Assembly (NCBI GenBank): GCA_903879975.1
Contig: CAIRNL010000070.1
Span: forward strand, 1-7,849
Direction of reading: 5' to 3'
Source: an uncultured Chloroflexota bacterium
Lineage (GTDB): Bacteria; Chloroflexota; Anaerolineae; Caldilineales; Caldilineaceae
Length of the DNA stretch: 7,849 nt
Shown here: positions 7,283 through 7,849 of the stretch, piece after piece
Position numbering within the stretch: the first letter of the stretch is position 1
Layout of the letters: every line of letters begins with the position of its first letter
The notes under the pieces: model-generated
What the model saw: only the letters and a program-made list of their open reading frames with translations
The model's database searches: none
Told to the model about the DNA's origin: nothing
Position numbers and translations under genes: made by a program

Positions 7283-7849
7283 ATTCAGGAGTTGATTGAG
7301 GGCTTCCGGGAAGCCTCTGCACTCATCCTTGGCGGCAGCAGCGAGTTGGTCGAGATCGTCATGCTTTCGCTGCGGGTCTCGGGAATTGCTCTGTGCATCA
7401 GCACGCTGATTGGCATTCCGCTGGGCGCTTTGTTGGGACTGACGCGTTTTCGTGGGCGACGGCTGGCGGTCGCGTTGATTTACACTGGGATGGCCTTTCC
7501 ACCAGTGGTGATCGGCCTCTTTGTCTATCTGATGCTATCACGCTCCGGGGTATTGGGCAGCCTTGGCATTTCATGGATGCCGAAGCTATTCACGCCAGAG
7601 GCCATGATCGTTGCACAGGTCATCATCGCGTTTCCGCTGGTGGCCGGCTTTACCATGGCGGCGGTACAGGGCGTCGATCCGGCGCTGCGCTTGCAGGTGC
7701 AGGCGCTGGGTGGATCCCGCTGGCAGACGACATGGGCAATTCTCGACGAGGCGCGCGTCGGCGTGATCGCAGCCATCGTTGCCGGCTTTGGCGGCATCAT
7801 TTCGGAGGTTGGCGCGGTGATGCTCGTCGGCGGCAACATCGCCAACCAG
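7283..7849 (+). CDS. tupB: Tungstate/molybdate ABC transporter permease, TupB type (C-terminal end cut by window)
   Basis: The frame stays open to the window end, giving 189 residues of an inner-membrane permease that TupB would pair with a TupA binding protein and a TupC ATPase. It begins with the amphipathic EGFREA segment and then VEIVMLSLRVSG. Helices lie near 24-52, 61-85 and 108-128, and PPVVIGLFVYL is at 73-83. An EAA-like loop, VQALGGSRWQTTWAIL, is at 139-154, and the closing SEVGAVMLVGGNI at 174-186 is distinctive for TupB-type permeases. No ATG lies before the first helix, and the frame upstream closes at 7253. The best-placed start is ATT 7283, with TTG 7292 as the alternative. The gene starts 96 bp after the PIN-PBP fusion. 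TupA and TupC are not in view. Molybdate instead of tungstate is possible. Confidence 0.85.
   Translation, partial: MQELIEGFREASALILGGSSELVEIVMLSLRVSGIALCISTLIGIPLGALLGLTRFRGRRLAVALIYTGMAFPPVVIGLFVYLMLSRSGVLGSLGISWMPKLFTPEAMIVAQVIIAFPLVAGFTMAAVQGVDPALRLQVQALGGSRWQTTWAILDEARVGVIAAIVAGFGGIISEVGAVMLVGGNIANQ

Noticed and set aside
7525..7845. Minus-strand ORF of 106 residues at the right end
   Set aside because: It lies antisense to the conserved TupB-type permease frame and shows repetitive Thr/Ala/Met-rich shadow composition.

Overview
This is a GC-rich bacterial window that reads as four blocks. The organism cannot be fixed from it, because there is no rRNA or marker gene. The mix of a CUT1 sugar transporter, a complete larBEC set, a VapB-type pair and a TupB-type permease would fit a Chloroflexota-like or similar environmental bacterium, but that is a weak inference.

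Block 1 (1-2472, + strand) is the tail of a sugar ABC-importer operon. It holds the C-terminal end of a MalF-type permease, a complete MalG-type permease overlapping it by 11 bp, and a lipoprotein solute-binding protein. No ATPase is in view. The 170 bp that follow contain only inverted repeats and separate this operon from a convergent one.

Block 2 (2643-5550, - strand) is a tight larB-larE-larC operon. Stop and start codons overlap at both junctions. It encodes the pathway that makes the nickel-pincer nucleotide (NPN) cofactor: LarB carboxylates and hydrolyses nicotinic acid adenine dinucleotide, LarE inserts sulfur and LarC inserts nickel. The NPN-using enzyme LarA is not in the window. 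LarE has three cysteines, as in the iron-sulfur-cluster type.

Block 3 (5551-7186) starts with a 223-bp divergent intergenic region rich in GTATAT dyads. To the right lies an intact VapB-like AbrB-fold antitoxin gene. Directly behind it is one continuous ORF that fuses a VapC-like PIN domain to a cytoplasmic PBP_like (COG1910-type) domain of the kind normally joined to a helix-turn-helix in molybdate/tungstate-linked regulators. The PIN half keeps its first Asp, but the usual family Glu and later Asp positions are Ala and Thr. It therefore looks like a toxin that has lost its nuclease.

Block 4 (7283 to the window end, + strand) is a truncated TupB-type tungstate/molybdate permease. Its best start appears to be a non-ATG codon, and a stem-loop sits in the gap before it.

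The most interesting reading is that the VapB / dead-PIN-PBP pair is a toxin-antitoxin module repurposed as a two-subunit oxyanion-sensing transcription regulator. VapB would supply DNA binding, the PIN domain would be the docking module and the PBP domain would be the ligand sensor, controlling its own promoter and the tungstate/molybdate transporter. The fusion and the residue changes are visible in the sequence. The regulatory role is inference.
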